Positions 1-7,314 of a stretch of DNA of 8,663 nucleotides are shown piece after piece. Source of the DNA: an uncultured Bacilli bacterium (GTDB lineage Bacteria; Bacillota_I; Bacilli_A; RFN20; CAG-631); NCBI GenBank assembly GCA_934215405.1, contig CAKPZU010000093.1, forward strand, positions 1 to 8,663. Reading direction: 5' to 3'. Both the position numbers and the translations under genes were made by a program. Each line of letters begins with the position of its first letter. The stretch's first letter is position 1. Below the pieces are notes generated by a model. It worked only from the letters and a program-made list of their open reading frames with translations. It made no database searches and was not told the origin of the DNA.

Positions 1-670
1 GTATATAGGATTGCTTACTTGGAAAATCAAATTTTGTAGTCGTTGGTCTTTTTACATCAACATGAAATCTTTTTAATATTTTAACAATTGTTTGATAATT
101 TCTTTCATATCTAATTGGAGCACGTAGCTGAATTGAAAAATTATCATCAAGTAATGGAAGAGCAATAAATAGACCTGCCATAAAGTAAATATCAATATCT
201 CCTTCAAGTTCTATTGGCTTTGCCTCAAGCATTTTTTCAAAGCGAATTAAATCATCCTCAACATAAAATTTTATTCCATAATTCTCATAAATGTGCTGAT
301 ATTTTATTATTTCATTAACAATCATCTCATTAGCCTTTATACCAAAAGGTCGAGGATTGCAGCAAAGAAGTGGAATCATTAGCTTAGCTGTTGAAGATGT
401 ATTATCACAAACAAATAAAGCATTTGAAATCTTAGCATGATTATCAATTCCCTTAATAACTAGCTTGTCATTACCCTTTTTAATAATTGCACCAATTGAT
501 TTACACCAAGCAATAGTAGTATCTATTTCTTTATTATCTATTAATCCTTTAATTGTTGAAGTCCCCTTTGCTAAAGAAGCACAAATAATTTCTATTTGTA
601 AGCAAAAGCTTGAATTAATTGCTTCAATTTCATGAACAATACCACTATATGGATATATTTTTGCTTTCAT
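1..670 (-). CDS. EPSP synthase-fold protein (AroA-like) with degenerate active site, N-terminal part
   Basis: The frame is open for 223 codons from ATG at 670 and leaves the window at its left edge, so the C-terminal half is missing. The start has a GGAGG at 681-685, 10 nt upstream. The fold is recognisable as 3-phosphoshikimate 1-carboxyvinyltransferase: SLAKGTSTIKGLID at residues 32-45 matches the family's 'LA.GTS.I.GLL.s.D', the segment at 157-173 aligns without gaps to the SSQF.T.LLM..PL strand, and KQSY at 219-222 matches the GGQ.Y turn. Substrate residues are largely changed. The PGSKS..HR loop (Lys22, Ser23, Arg27 in E. coli) reads INSSFCLQI; GNSGTTxR reads DNTSSTAK, with Arg replaced by Lys96; the Ser-Ser-Gln triplet reads D160-I161-Y162. 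The sequence shows a full-length, stop-free frame. I infer a paralogue with altered or no EPSPS activity, or a gene early in decay. MurA, which shares the fold, fits less well. Confidence 0.72.
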   Translation of the reverse strand, partial: MKAKIYPYSGIVHEIEAINSSFCLQIEIICASLAKGTSTIKGLIDNKEIDTTIAWCKSIGAIIKKGNDKLVIKGIDNHAKISNALFVCDNTSSTAKLMIPLLCCNPRPFGIKANEMIVNEIIKYQHIYENYGIKFYVEDDLIRFEKMLEAKPIELEGDIDIYFMAGLFIALPLLDDNFSIQLRAPIRYERNYQTIVKILKRFHVDVKRPTTTKFDFPSKQSYI

Positions 671-680
671 AAATCATTGA

Positions 681-685
681 CCTCC
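681..685 (-). promoter_or_regulatory. Ribosome binding site of the AroA-like gene
   Basis: The minus strand reads GGAGG here, 10 nt before the ATG at 670. This supports that start over an out-of-frame ATG lying closer to the site, which meets a stop after ten codons. Confidence 0.7.
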
Positions 686-700
686 GTTTAAATATACATA

Positions 701-709
701 ATTATATCA
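701..709 (-). promoter_or_regulatory. Extended -10 promoter for the AroA-like gene
   Basis: The minus strand reads TG-A-TATAAT, a perfect extended -10 element. No good -35 lies 17-18 nt upstream (TTATAT or TTTATA), which is typical when the TGn extension carries the promoter. A second TATAAT lies about 20 nt upstream on the same strand, preceded by CTGACA at a short 15-nt spacing. Transcription would start some 20 nt before the GGAGG. Confidence 0.5.
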
Positions 710-766
710 CACAATTAGACATTATATAAATAGCAATTAATTGTCAGTTATATAATTAAATATTGC

Positions 767-795
767 TTGAGATATTTATTCCAAAAATATATAAT
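767..795 (+). promoter_or_regulatory. Sigma-A type promoter of the ABC/TVP38 operon
   Basis: TTGAGA at 767-772 (five of six matches to TTGACA) is followed by an optimal 17-nt spacer and a perfect TATAAT at 790-795. Transcription should begin near 802 and leave a leader of about 44 nt before the ATG at 846. It is arranged back to back with the promoter of the AroA-like gene, about 60 bp away. Confidence 0.7.
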
Positions 796-809
796 TGTAA
801 TGATTTACA
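796..809. promoter_or_regulatory. Inverted repeat TGTAA-N4-TTACA at the transcription start (possible operator)
   Basis: A perfect 5-bp dyad (TGTAA, TGAT spacer, TTACA) begins right after the -10 box and covers the predicted start site. A repressor bound here would block the operon. The regulator family cannot be named from this, and no regulator gene is next to it. Short AT-rich dyads also arise by chance. Confidence 0.35.
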
Positions 810-810
810 T

Positions 811-832
811 TATATTTTTATATAAAAATATA
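811..832. repeat. Perfect 22-bp AT palindrome in the operon leader
   Basis: Every one of the 11 base pairs is complementary, and all are A or T. The repeat ends directly against the GGGAGG ribosome binding site (833-838). In DNA it could be an operator half-pair; in RNA it would form a weak hairpin next to the site of initiation. In AT-only sequence such a palindrome is only moderately unlikely by chance. Confidence 0.5.
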
Positions 833-839
833 GGGAGGT
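832..839 (+). promoter_or_regulatory. Ribosome binding site of the first ABC gene
   Basis: AGGGAGGT lies 7 nt (from GGAGG) ahead of the ATG at 846. It is the strongest ribosome binding site of the operon and fixes this start. Confidence 0.8.
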
Positions 840-845
840 ATAGGA

Positions 846-3611
846 ATGCTCCAAATTAAGAATATTTCAAAAACTTATATAAATGGTACAAATAAAACAG
901 TTGCATTAAAAGGAATAAGCATAAATTTCCCTGATAAGGGTATGGTTTTTATTGTCGGAAAATCAGGTGCGGGCAAATCAACACTTTTAAATATAATTGG
1001 TGGCCTTGATAAAATGGATGATGGTGAAATTATCATTGATAATCATTCTACTAATGATTTTTCAAAGAATGACTTTGATGCTTATAGAAATTATCATATT
1101 GGCTTTATTTTCCAAGAATTTAATTTGATTGATGATTTAACAGTTAAGGAAAATATTGCTTTGGCCTTAAAAATCCAAGCCAAGAAAAGTGATACAACTA
1201 CAATTGATGAAGCCTTAAAGCTTGTTAATCTTGAAGGATTAGGATATCGTAGCCCAAAAGAATTATCGGGTGGACAAAAGCAAAGAATTGCAGTTGCAAG
1301 GGCATTAGTTAAAAATCCAAATATTATTTTAGCAGATGAGCCAACTGGAGCACTAGATTCAAATACTGGCTATGAAATAATGAGTTCATTAAAGAATTTG
1401 TCTAAGGATAAATTGGTAATTGTTGTTACTCATGATGAAGAAGCAGCCGCTTTTTTTGCTGATGAAATAATTAAAATAAATGATGGAAATATAATTGGCC
1501 ATTATGTTATATCAAAGGACTATTTAGCTCCTAAAACTGAAAAGATTTATGATAAAATCATAAAAATTCCAAGCGGAAATAATATTGATGATGAAGCAAT
1601 CATAAATAATATGCTAGATAAAAATCAAACAAATTATGTTTGCTTAACATCTAAGCCTGAAAATATAACTATTTCCTATCCTGAAAGCTATAATGCAGTT
1701 TTTAAGGAAAATGATTTATCATCAAAATTTGTTTTAAGCGATGATGAAAAAAATAATAACCTAGCTGATACAAGTGATAAAAATATAAATGGCAATAAAG
1801 CTAAAATAAGCTTTAAAGAATGCTTAAAAATGGCCTTTGTTCAATTCAAAAAAAGCAAAGGGAAAATTGCCTTTTTATTAGTTTTCACAATAATTGCAAT
1901 TTCTTTGTTAAGCTTTTCATTAATGAGCTTAACAATTAGTAATAACTCAATCGTTGCAAATACATTAAAAAACAATAATATGTCCTTAGGAATTATGGAA
2001 AAAAGAAGCAATGAGCAAAAGGAAATATTAAACAATGATAGCATTGATGAATTAAACAAGCAATATTCTCATACTAGCTTTGCTGCTGGAAAGGTTTTAG
2101 ATATTGAATATACATCTAGCACACAATCAAGCGAATCACCATTTGAAATGAAATCCTTTAAAGGAATTATTGAATGTGATGATATTAATAACTTAAATCT
2201 AAATATTGTTTGCGGAAAAAGTAAATTTGATGAAAAATCATTGAAAAAGCATGAAATAATTATTTCTGATTATGCTGCTTTTGAACTAAGAAGAACTGGA
2301 TATTTAGGCTATGATGCTTCTAACAATTATTGCGTTAATAGACCAAACTCTAATGAAGAATTAATAAATACTTCTATTAAGCTTGGAAATATTGCTTATC
2401 CAATTGTTGGTATTTTTAAAACAAATTTTAATGAATATTTAGAGCTATTGGTTTCAGAAACATATGTCGAAAATGAAGATAGTCAATCATCTTCATTAAA
2501 TGCTTTAAAATCATATTACTTTGCAAGAATTTTTGGGCCAAAAGGTTTTTATAAGCAATATGTAAATGAAAATAATGTCTATAAAAATACAAAGGTATTT
2601 GATATTACAATTAATGATGTCCCTATTTATAAAACTGATGAAAATGGTGTTATAGTTGAAGGCTCATATACCCTTGGTGCTTTAAAATATGATGATTTTT
2701 TATCTTTTCCAGTTTTTGAGGATGTTATTAAAGAAAGCATTGGAAAAGCAACATATAGATTTGTTTATGGCTCAAAAACAGAAAAACTAAAGGATAATCA
2801 AGTAATTCTAACATACTCATTTTTTAATGATCTTGGTATAACTACTGATTCACAAATAAGAATGGCTATTAAAAAAATTAATAGCAGTAATTGTAATATT
2901 TCTAAATATAATGATGATAACATTAGTACTGTAATTTATAATAAGCCTATTGAGGTTGTTGGAGTAATTGATTTTAAAATGAAATCACAAGGAAGCATTC
3001 TTAGTGATAACTTCAATAGATACTCAATGATGTTTTCATCTTCATTTGCAAATGAATTATCCTCATCATTATATATGTTTGATCAAATTTTATTTACATT
3101 ATCAGGTAGTAAGCTAAACTACATTTCTAAAATGAATGCTTTTAGTAAAAATGGCTATAGCATTTTAAATATTGATGGCTCACATTTTTCAAATTCAAAT
3201 ATTGAAGCAATTAAATCAATTTCTATGATAACATCTATAGTCATGACGCTTTTAGCCTTCTTAATTATGCTAAGCAATGTTACTAGTAATATAAAATCAA
3301 GAATGAAGGAAATTGGAATATTAAGAGCAACAGGTGCAAAGGGAAGTGATGTAATTAGAATTTTTGCAGTTGAAGAGGGTATTCTTGCACTATTTGTTTC
3401 CCTTATTTGTATTTTAATTACATCCTATATTTGTAGGTTAACTAATAGTATTTTAGGAAATGCAAATCTTCACATACAAATAGTAAGCTTTGATTTTATA
3501 TCAATTATTTTAATAATTTTAGGAACAGCCTTCTTCTTTGCAATTACGACTTTAATACCAGTTGCTAAAATTGCTGCTATGAAGCCAATTGAAGCAATTA
3601 AGAAAATTTAA
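846..3611 (+). CDS. Composite ABC exporter, ATPase fused to MacB/FtsX-like permease (first subunit)
   Basis: A 921-aa protein with an ATPase joined to a four-helix permease, the MacB-type (type VII) layout. The ATPase (residues 1-220) is complete: Walker A GKSGAGKST 38-46, Q-loop Gln90, signature LSGGQ 140-144, Walker B with catalytic glutamate LADE 162-165, H-loop His196. Its sequence is of the LolD/MacB/FtsE type. A linker (about 225-335) leads to TM1 (about 341-362), an extracytoplasmic domain of some 425 residues, then three C-terminal helices (about 791-812, 842-865, 882-907). MKEIGILRATGA at 820-831 is the FtsX-family cytoplasmic loop. The product should sit in the cytoplasmic membrane and couple ATP hydrolysis to movement of the outer domain rather than to a classical channel. 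The next gene is a paralogue 14 bp away, so a heterodimer is likely. The ectodomain is larger than that of E. coli MacB. The substrate is unknown. Confidence 0.9.
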   Translation: MLQIKNISKTYINGTNKTVALKGISINFPDKGMVFIVGKSGAGKSTLLNIIGGLDKMDDGEIIIDNHSTNDFSKNDFDAYRNYHIGFIFQEFNLIDDLTVKENIALALKIQAKKSDTTTIDEALKLVNLEGLGYRSPKELSGGQKQRIAVARALVKNPNIILADEPTGALDSNTGYEIMSSLKNLSKDKLVIVVTHDEEAAAFFADEIIKINDGNIIGHYVISKDYLAPKTEKIYDKIIKIPSGNNIDDEAIINNMLDKNQTNYVCLTSKPENITISYPESYNAVFKENDLSSKFVLSDDEKNNNLADTSDKNINGNKAKISFKECLKMAFVQFKKSKGKIAFLLVFTIIAISLLSFSLMSLTISNNSIVANTLKNNNMSLGIMEKRSNEQKEILNNDSIDELNKQYSHTSFAAGKVLDIEYTSSTQSSESPFEMKSFKGIIECDDINNLNLNIVCGKSKFDEKSLKKHEIIISDYAAFELRRTGYLGYDASNNYCVNRPNSNEELINTSIKLGNIAYPIVGIFKTNFNEYLELLVSETYVENEDSQSSSLNALKSYYFARIFGPKGFYKQYVNENNVYKNTKVFDITINDVPIYKTDENGVIVEGSYTLGALKYDDFLSFPVFEDVIKESIGKATYRFVYGSKTEKLKDNQVILTYSFFNDLGITTDSQIRMAIKKINSSNCNISKYNDDNISTVIYNKPIEVVGVIDFKMKSQGSILSDNFNRYSMMFSSSFANELSSSLYMFDQILFTLSGSKLNYISKMNAFSKNGYSILNIDGSHFSNSNIEAIKSISMITSIVMTLLAFLIMLSNVTSNIKSRMKEIGILRATGAKGSDVIRIFAVEEGILALFVSLICILITSYICRLTNSILGNANLHIQIVSFDFISIILIILGTAFFFAITTLIPVAKIAAMKPIEAIKKI
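1305..1339 (+). repeat. 35-nt exact direct repeat, copy 1 (Walker B region)
   Basis: These 35 bases of the first ABC gene are identical to 4085-4119 of the second. They encode the residues between the signature helix and Walker B (LVKNPNIILAD). Codons on either side differ at synonymous positions. The copy sits inside coding sequence and is not a mobile repeat. Confidence 0.8.
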
Positions 3612-3618
3612 AGGTGGG
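3611..3618 (+). promoter_or_regulatory. Ribosome binding site of the second ABC gene
   Basis: AAGGTGGG begins on the last base of the upstream stop codon (TAA 3609-3611) and lies 7 nt before the ATG at 3626. The overlap indicates translational coupling of the two ABC genes. Confidence 0.65.
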
Positions 3619-3625
3619 ATAAAAA

Positions 3626-6385
3626 ATGCTTGAAATTAAAAATGTTTATAAAACTTATTCTTCTAAAAATGGTGTTACACATCGTGCACTAGAAAATGTT
3701 TCATTAAAATTTAATAATAATGGCTTAATTTTTATCTTAGGTAAATCAGGAAGTGGTAAATCAACCCTTTTGAATTTAATTGGTGGGCTTGATAACTATG
3801 ATCGTGGTGAAATTATATTTAATGATAAAAGCTTTAATTCCTTTAGTGAAAGCGATTATGATTATTATAGAAATTCCTGTGTTGGCTTTATTTTCCAGGA
3901 CTTTAACCTTTTAAACAATTTAACTGTTTATGAAAATGTTAGTCTATCATTAGATTTACAAGATATTGAGGATGAAGAAAGAGTTAATAATGCTTTAAAG
4001 GAAATGGAAGTATATTCAATAAGAAATAGAAAAATTGATGAGCTATCTGGAGGACAAATGCAGCGTGTTGCTATTGCTCGTGCTTTAGTTAAAAATCCAA
4101 ATATTATTTTAGCAGATGAACCAACAGGCTCATTAGATAGTGAAACAAGCGATGCAATTATTGCAATATTAAAAAAACTTTCAAAGGAAAGGTTAGTTAT
4201 CGTTGTTACCCATAATAAGGATTTAGCCTATGAAAATGGTGATCGAATAATTGAAATACGTGATGGCTTCATCTTAAAGGATTTATTAAGAGCTTCCTTA
4301 CTTAAAAATAAAGAAATATCATCAAGCGTTGTTTCCTCATCATTAGTTATTGTCCCTAAAAATTGTCAAGTAACTAAAGATGATATAAACGAATTAAATT
4401 CTAAAATCTCAGAAAAAAGGCAGGATTATTATTTATTAATTGAAAATGATAAAAATAGAGTAATGTCCTTATATCCAAATATTAAAGAGGTTATTAATGA
4501 TGATAAAAAGGATACGTTTGTACCATTTAAATATGCTGATGATACTAGTTTAAATATTAATCATGTTAAATCTAATCTACCTTTAAAGAAAAGCATTAAA
4601 TTTAGCTTTTCAAATCTAAAAAAGAAAAAATTCAAATTAGTTTTTACAATTTTATTATCAATTCTTGCTGTATTATTAACTGGCACTGCTTCAAATTTTA
4701 CAAACTATTCATTATCAAAGGCAGTTGGTATGTCAATTAAGCATGATGGTGGTAAATATTTAGAAGTATCTTCTAGCTTTTCACTTTCTAATGATAACTA
4801 TACATTACAAAACTCTGAAATAGAAACACTAAAAGGATTTAATAAAAAAATAACCTATTCATATGATATTAATTTACCATATAAATTTTCTATAGTTGCT
4901 AATAATGTTGACGCGCAAATCGCTAATGATGACTTGTTTAAAAATGAATTACTTAAAGGCTTTTTAGTTTGCGATTCCATTACAGACTTAGGATATAAAA
5001 ATAATAATTTTAAAATAATCTATGAGATGGAAAATATAAGTGAAAATGATTTAACAAATGGTGTTTACATATCATCAATTGTTGCTAATACTATTGTAAA
5101 ATATTCAAAATACTCAATGTATACAGTATACAATTCAGCCAATGATTTAGTTGGCAATAATATTATTGTTAAAAATAAGAAATATTTAGTTTTAGGAGTA
5201 TATGATATTGATGATAAACAATCGCTTTATAAACGCTTTAAGCCAATTTCTGATAAGAATGCATCAGCTGAAATTAGAAATGAATATAATGGCATTGCTA
5301 ATAATATTTTACTAAGGCTAGTTGTTAATCAAAGCTTTTTTGATAATTATAAGAAGCAAATGTCAAGCCTAACTAGTGAAAATAAGGTGTACTTTGAAAC
5401 TAAAAATCTAGTAGACGCTACTGTTGGTGGAGAAGATATTAGAAATGCTGAGACTTTAGATATTAATAGAGAAAACACTGAATTATATTTCTTTGATTCC
5501 TCATGGAATAAAAGAAATTTTAGAACTAAAATTAAATCACTAAAGCCAAATCAAATATTTATAGGCAAGGTATTATTTGGCAAGATTACACCACAAACCT
5601 TCAATAAAAGCGATGCAGAGAAAATGAAACAAAATATTAACATGTTTAATACTTCAAATAAATATATAAATATTCAATCTGCCTCTTATAAAAGCACAGT
5701 TAAAAAAAATATTTATCAAACAATCAATAATGTAGAGGTTGTCGGCGTGGTAGTTTTAAATAATCCATCAGATACCGGCTTAAGTAGCATTTATATAAGC
5801 AATAGCAAATATAGTGAATTACTTGATAATTACTATAGGCCAAATAGAGCTCTATTAAAAATGGATGGCAACGAAAACTATGCCAAGATGGTTCAAAGCC
5901 TATATGATAGTGGCTTTACAATCAACAATAAATTTGTTAAATATTTCCTATCATTTGATTCTTCAATCAAAAAGTATTCATCACTTATTAATCTTGTTGC
6001 AGTTATTTGGACAATAATTGTGGCTATACTTCTATATTCATTTATGTCAAGTTCAATTAAAGATAACTCTAAGCAAATTGGAATATTAAAGGCATTAGGA
6101 GCAAATAAAAATGACATATTTAAAATATATGCTGTTGAAGCTATAATAATTGGTATATTTACTTCATTCTTTGGAGTGCTTGGTTATTATTTTGGTGGCT
6201 TACTTTTAAATAGAATTGTAACAAACCTATTCTATACATTCTATTTTGCTATTTTTATTCCAAATATAATTACTATTTTGTTAATGATTGTTTTAACATT
6301 CTTAATTCTATTTATTTCAGTTATAATTCCTATGTTAAAAATCAAAAAAATTAAGCCAATTGATGTTATTAACAATGTAAATTAA
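3626..6385 (+). CDS. Composite ABC exporter, ATPase fused to MacB/FtsX-like permease (second subunit)
   Basis: A 919-aa paralogue of the preceding gene with the same order of parts. ATPase: Walker A GKSGSGKST 39-47, Gln91, LSGGQ 140-144, LADE 162-165, His196, all intact, so both subunits should hydrolyse ATP. The linker (about 222-335) resembles that of its partner. TM1 is near 337-354, followed by a large extracytoplasmic domain and helices near 787-808, 835-858 and 880-902, with the FtsX-type loop QIGILKALGA at 817-826. The ectodomains of the two proteins are recognisably related (for example a KG-x2-xC-D motif after TM1 and V-E-V-V-G-V before TM2) but diverged, which argues for two distinct halves of a heterodimer rather than a recent duplication. 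No HlyD-type adaptor is present, as expected for a cell with a single membrane. Likely roles in this family are export of peptides, lipoproteins or lipids, or drug and peptide resistance; the sequence does not decide. Confidence 0.9.
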   Translation: MLEIKNVYKTYSSKNGVTHRALENVSLKFNNNGLIFILGKSGSGKSTLLNLIGGLDNYDRGEIIFNDKSFNSFSESDYDYYRNSCVGFIFQDFNLLNNLTVYENVSLSLDLQDIEDEERVNNALKEMEVYSIRNRKIDELSGGQMQRVAIARALVKNPNIILADEPTGSLDSETSDAIIAILKKLSKERLVIVVTHNKDLAYENGDRIIEIRDGFILKDLLRASLLKNKEISSSVVSSSLVIVPKNCQVTKDDINELNSKISEKRQDYYLLIENDKNRVMSLYPNIKEVINDDKKDTFVPFKYADDTSLNINHVKSNLPLKKSIKFSFSNLKKKKFKLVFTILLSILAVLLTGTASNFTNYSLSKAVGMSIKHDGGKYLEVSSSFSLSNDNYTLQNSEIETLKGFNKKITYSYDINLPYKFSIVANNVDAQIANDDLFKNELLKGFLVCDSITDLGYKNNNFKIIYEMENISENDLTNGVYISSIVANTIVKYSKYSMYTVYNSANDLVGNNIIVKNKKYLVLGVYDIDDKQSLYKRFKPISDKNASAEIRNEYNGIANNILLRLVVNQSFFDNYKKQMSSLTSENKVYFETKNLVDATVGGEDIRNAETLDINRENTELYFFDSSWNKRNFRTKIKSLKPNQIFIGKVLFGKITPQTFNKSDAEKMKQNINMFNTSNKYINIQSASYKSTVKKNIYQTINNVEVVGVVVLNNPSDTGLSSIYISNSKYSELLDNYYRPNRALLKMDGNENYAKMVQSLYDSGFTINNKFVKYFLSFDSSIKKYSSLINLVAVIWTIIVAILLYSFMSSSIKDNSKQIGILKALGANKNDIFKIYAVEAIIIGIFTSFFGVLGYYFGGLLLNRIVTNLFYTFYFAIFIPNIITILLMIVLTFLILFISVIIPMLKIKKIKPIDVINNVN
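4085..4119 (+). repeat. 35-nt exact direct repeat, copy 2 (Walker B region)
   Basis: Second copy of the segment at 1305-1339, in the corresponding position of the second ABC gene. The bases just outside it differ (GCTCGTGCT here against GCAAGGGCA). Confidence 0.8.
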
Positions 6386-6399
6386 GTTAATAATAAGGT

Positions 6400-6407
6400 A
6401 GTAGGTG
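6400..6407 (+). promoter_or_regulatory. Ribosome binding site deciding the start of the TVP38-like gene
   Basis: AGTAGGTG precedes ATG 6414 by about 6-8 nt. An in-frame GTG at 6405 lies within this site and has no comparable sequence at the right distance, so the ATG is preferred. Confidence 0.55.
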
Positions 6408-6413
6408 TTAAAA

Positions 6414-7160
6414 ATGAATGAAAAACCAGTAAATAAGATAGATAAGAAAAAAACTATAAAACGTGCAATTTTATCATTTTTATTAATTGCTTTACTAATT
6501 GGAATATTAGCATTAATCTTTAATGCTTTAGGAATATTTGATTTATCAAGGGAGCAGCTACAAAAAAAAATAGCTTCCTTTGGTGCATTTGGACCATTAA
6601 TATTTATATTGCTATCTTTTTTACAGGTAACTTTTATTCCTATTCCTAGTGTAATTACAATACTTGCAGGAAATTATGTCTTTGGTTTTTTTATGTCATT
6701 TATTTATTCCTTAGTTGGGATATTATTAGGTTCTGTCTTTGCCTTCTTTTTAGGCAAAAAAATAGGTAGGCCCTTCGTAAATTGGATTTTTAATGATAAA
6801 GAAACTGTTGATTATTATTTAAACAATTTAAAAGGGAAGGAAATAGTTGTCTTGTTTTTTATGTTTTTACTTCCTTTTTTCCCAGATGATGCATTATGTT
6901 CAATTGCTGGAATAATGCCAATAAGTTATCCATTATTTATAATTATGCAATTAATAACAAGATCAACTTCAATTTTAGCAACTTTATTATTTATGTCAGG
7001 TGAAATTATACCTTATCATGGTTGGGGATTAGTTGTTTTAATAATTATTGGAATTGCTTCAATTATATTATTTATTATTGCTTATAAAAATTCAGAAAAG
7101 ATAAATAATGCCTTACTTAAGTTTTCTGATAAATTTACTAAAAAGAAAAAACAAAATTAA
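6414..7160 (+). CDS. TVP38/TMEM64 (DedA superfamily, VTT domain) membrane protein
   Basis: A 248-aa polytopic protein from ATG 6414; an in-frame GTG at 6405 would add three residues but overlaps the ribosome binding site. A basic N-terminus leads into a helix at about 17-38. The VTT core spans about 60-195: FIPIPSVITILAGNYVFG at 74-91, the Gly-rich GILLGSVFAFFLGKKIGR at 102-119, and the re-entrant LLPFFPDDALCSIAGI at 152-167. A last helix lies near 204-224 and the tail is Lys-rich and cytoplasmic. Members of this superfamily (DedA, TMEM41B, VMP1) move or scramble lipids, including undecaprenyl phosphate and aminophospholipids; individual bacterial TVP38 proteins are mostly uncharacterised. 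The arginine often found before the P-x2-P motif is not there (FMFLLPFFP). Only 28 bp separate it from the ABC genes and no promoter is seen between them, so it is the third gene of the operon. A role in lipid handling alongside the exporter is inference. Confidence 0.85.
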   Translation: MNEKPVNKIDKKKTIKRAILSFLLIALLIGILALIFNALGIFDLSREQLQKKIASFGAFGPLIFILLSFLQVTFIPIPSVITILAGNYVFGFFMSFIYSLVGILLGSVFAFFLGKKIGRPFVNWIFNDKETVDYYLNNLKGKEIVVLFFMFLLPFFPDDALCSIAGIMPISYPLFIIMQLITRSTSILATLLFMSGEIIPYHGWGLVVLIIIGIASIILFIIAYKNSEKINNALLKFSDKFTKKKKQN

Positions 7161-7314
7161 TATTTATTCGCAGTTATAATATATTATTAAAGTAATTGTA
7201 TATTTTTAAAGTGTTTTAATTATTTACTATGCACTTTTTTTCTTAAATATTTCTATTTTCATAATATTTACAATTCTAAATTTTATAGCTAAGTATTCCT
7301 TCATTTCTGAGCTA
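7161..7314. other. Intergenic region between convergent genes
   Basis: The rightward operon and the leftward lipoprotein gene converge here. Besides the terminator at 7208-7243 there is an inverted repeat ATAGCT (7285-7290) / AGCTAT (7310-7315) with a 19-nt loop. Read rightward it is followed by a run of nine T at 7322-7330, but that run lies inside the lipoprotein gene and five bases away. No gene is seen. Confidence 0.6.
7208..7243 (+). terminator. Weak intrinsic terminator of the ABC/TVP38 operon
   Basis: AAAGTG (7208-7213) pairs with CACTTT (7232-7237) around an 18-nt loop and the stem runs straight into TTTTTTTCTT. With only two G-C pairs and a long loop it is weak, but the position (48 bp after the stop) and the T tract fit. 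Confidence 0.4.

Noticed and set aside
1841..2059. 72-codon open frame on the minus strand
   Set aside because: It lies within the first ABC gene, opposite its TM1 and early ectodomain; it has no ribosome binding site and its hydrophobicity mirrors the coding strand.
5893..6117. 74-codon open frame on the minus strand
   Set aside because: It is opposite the C-terminal helices of the second ABC gene, with no ribosome binding site or family resemblance.
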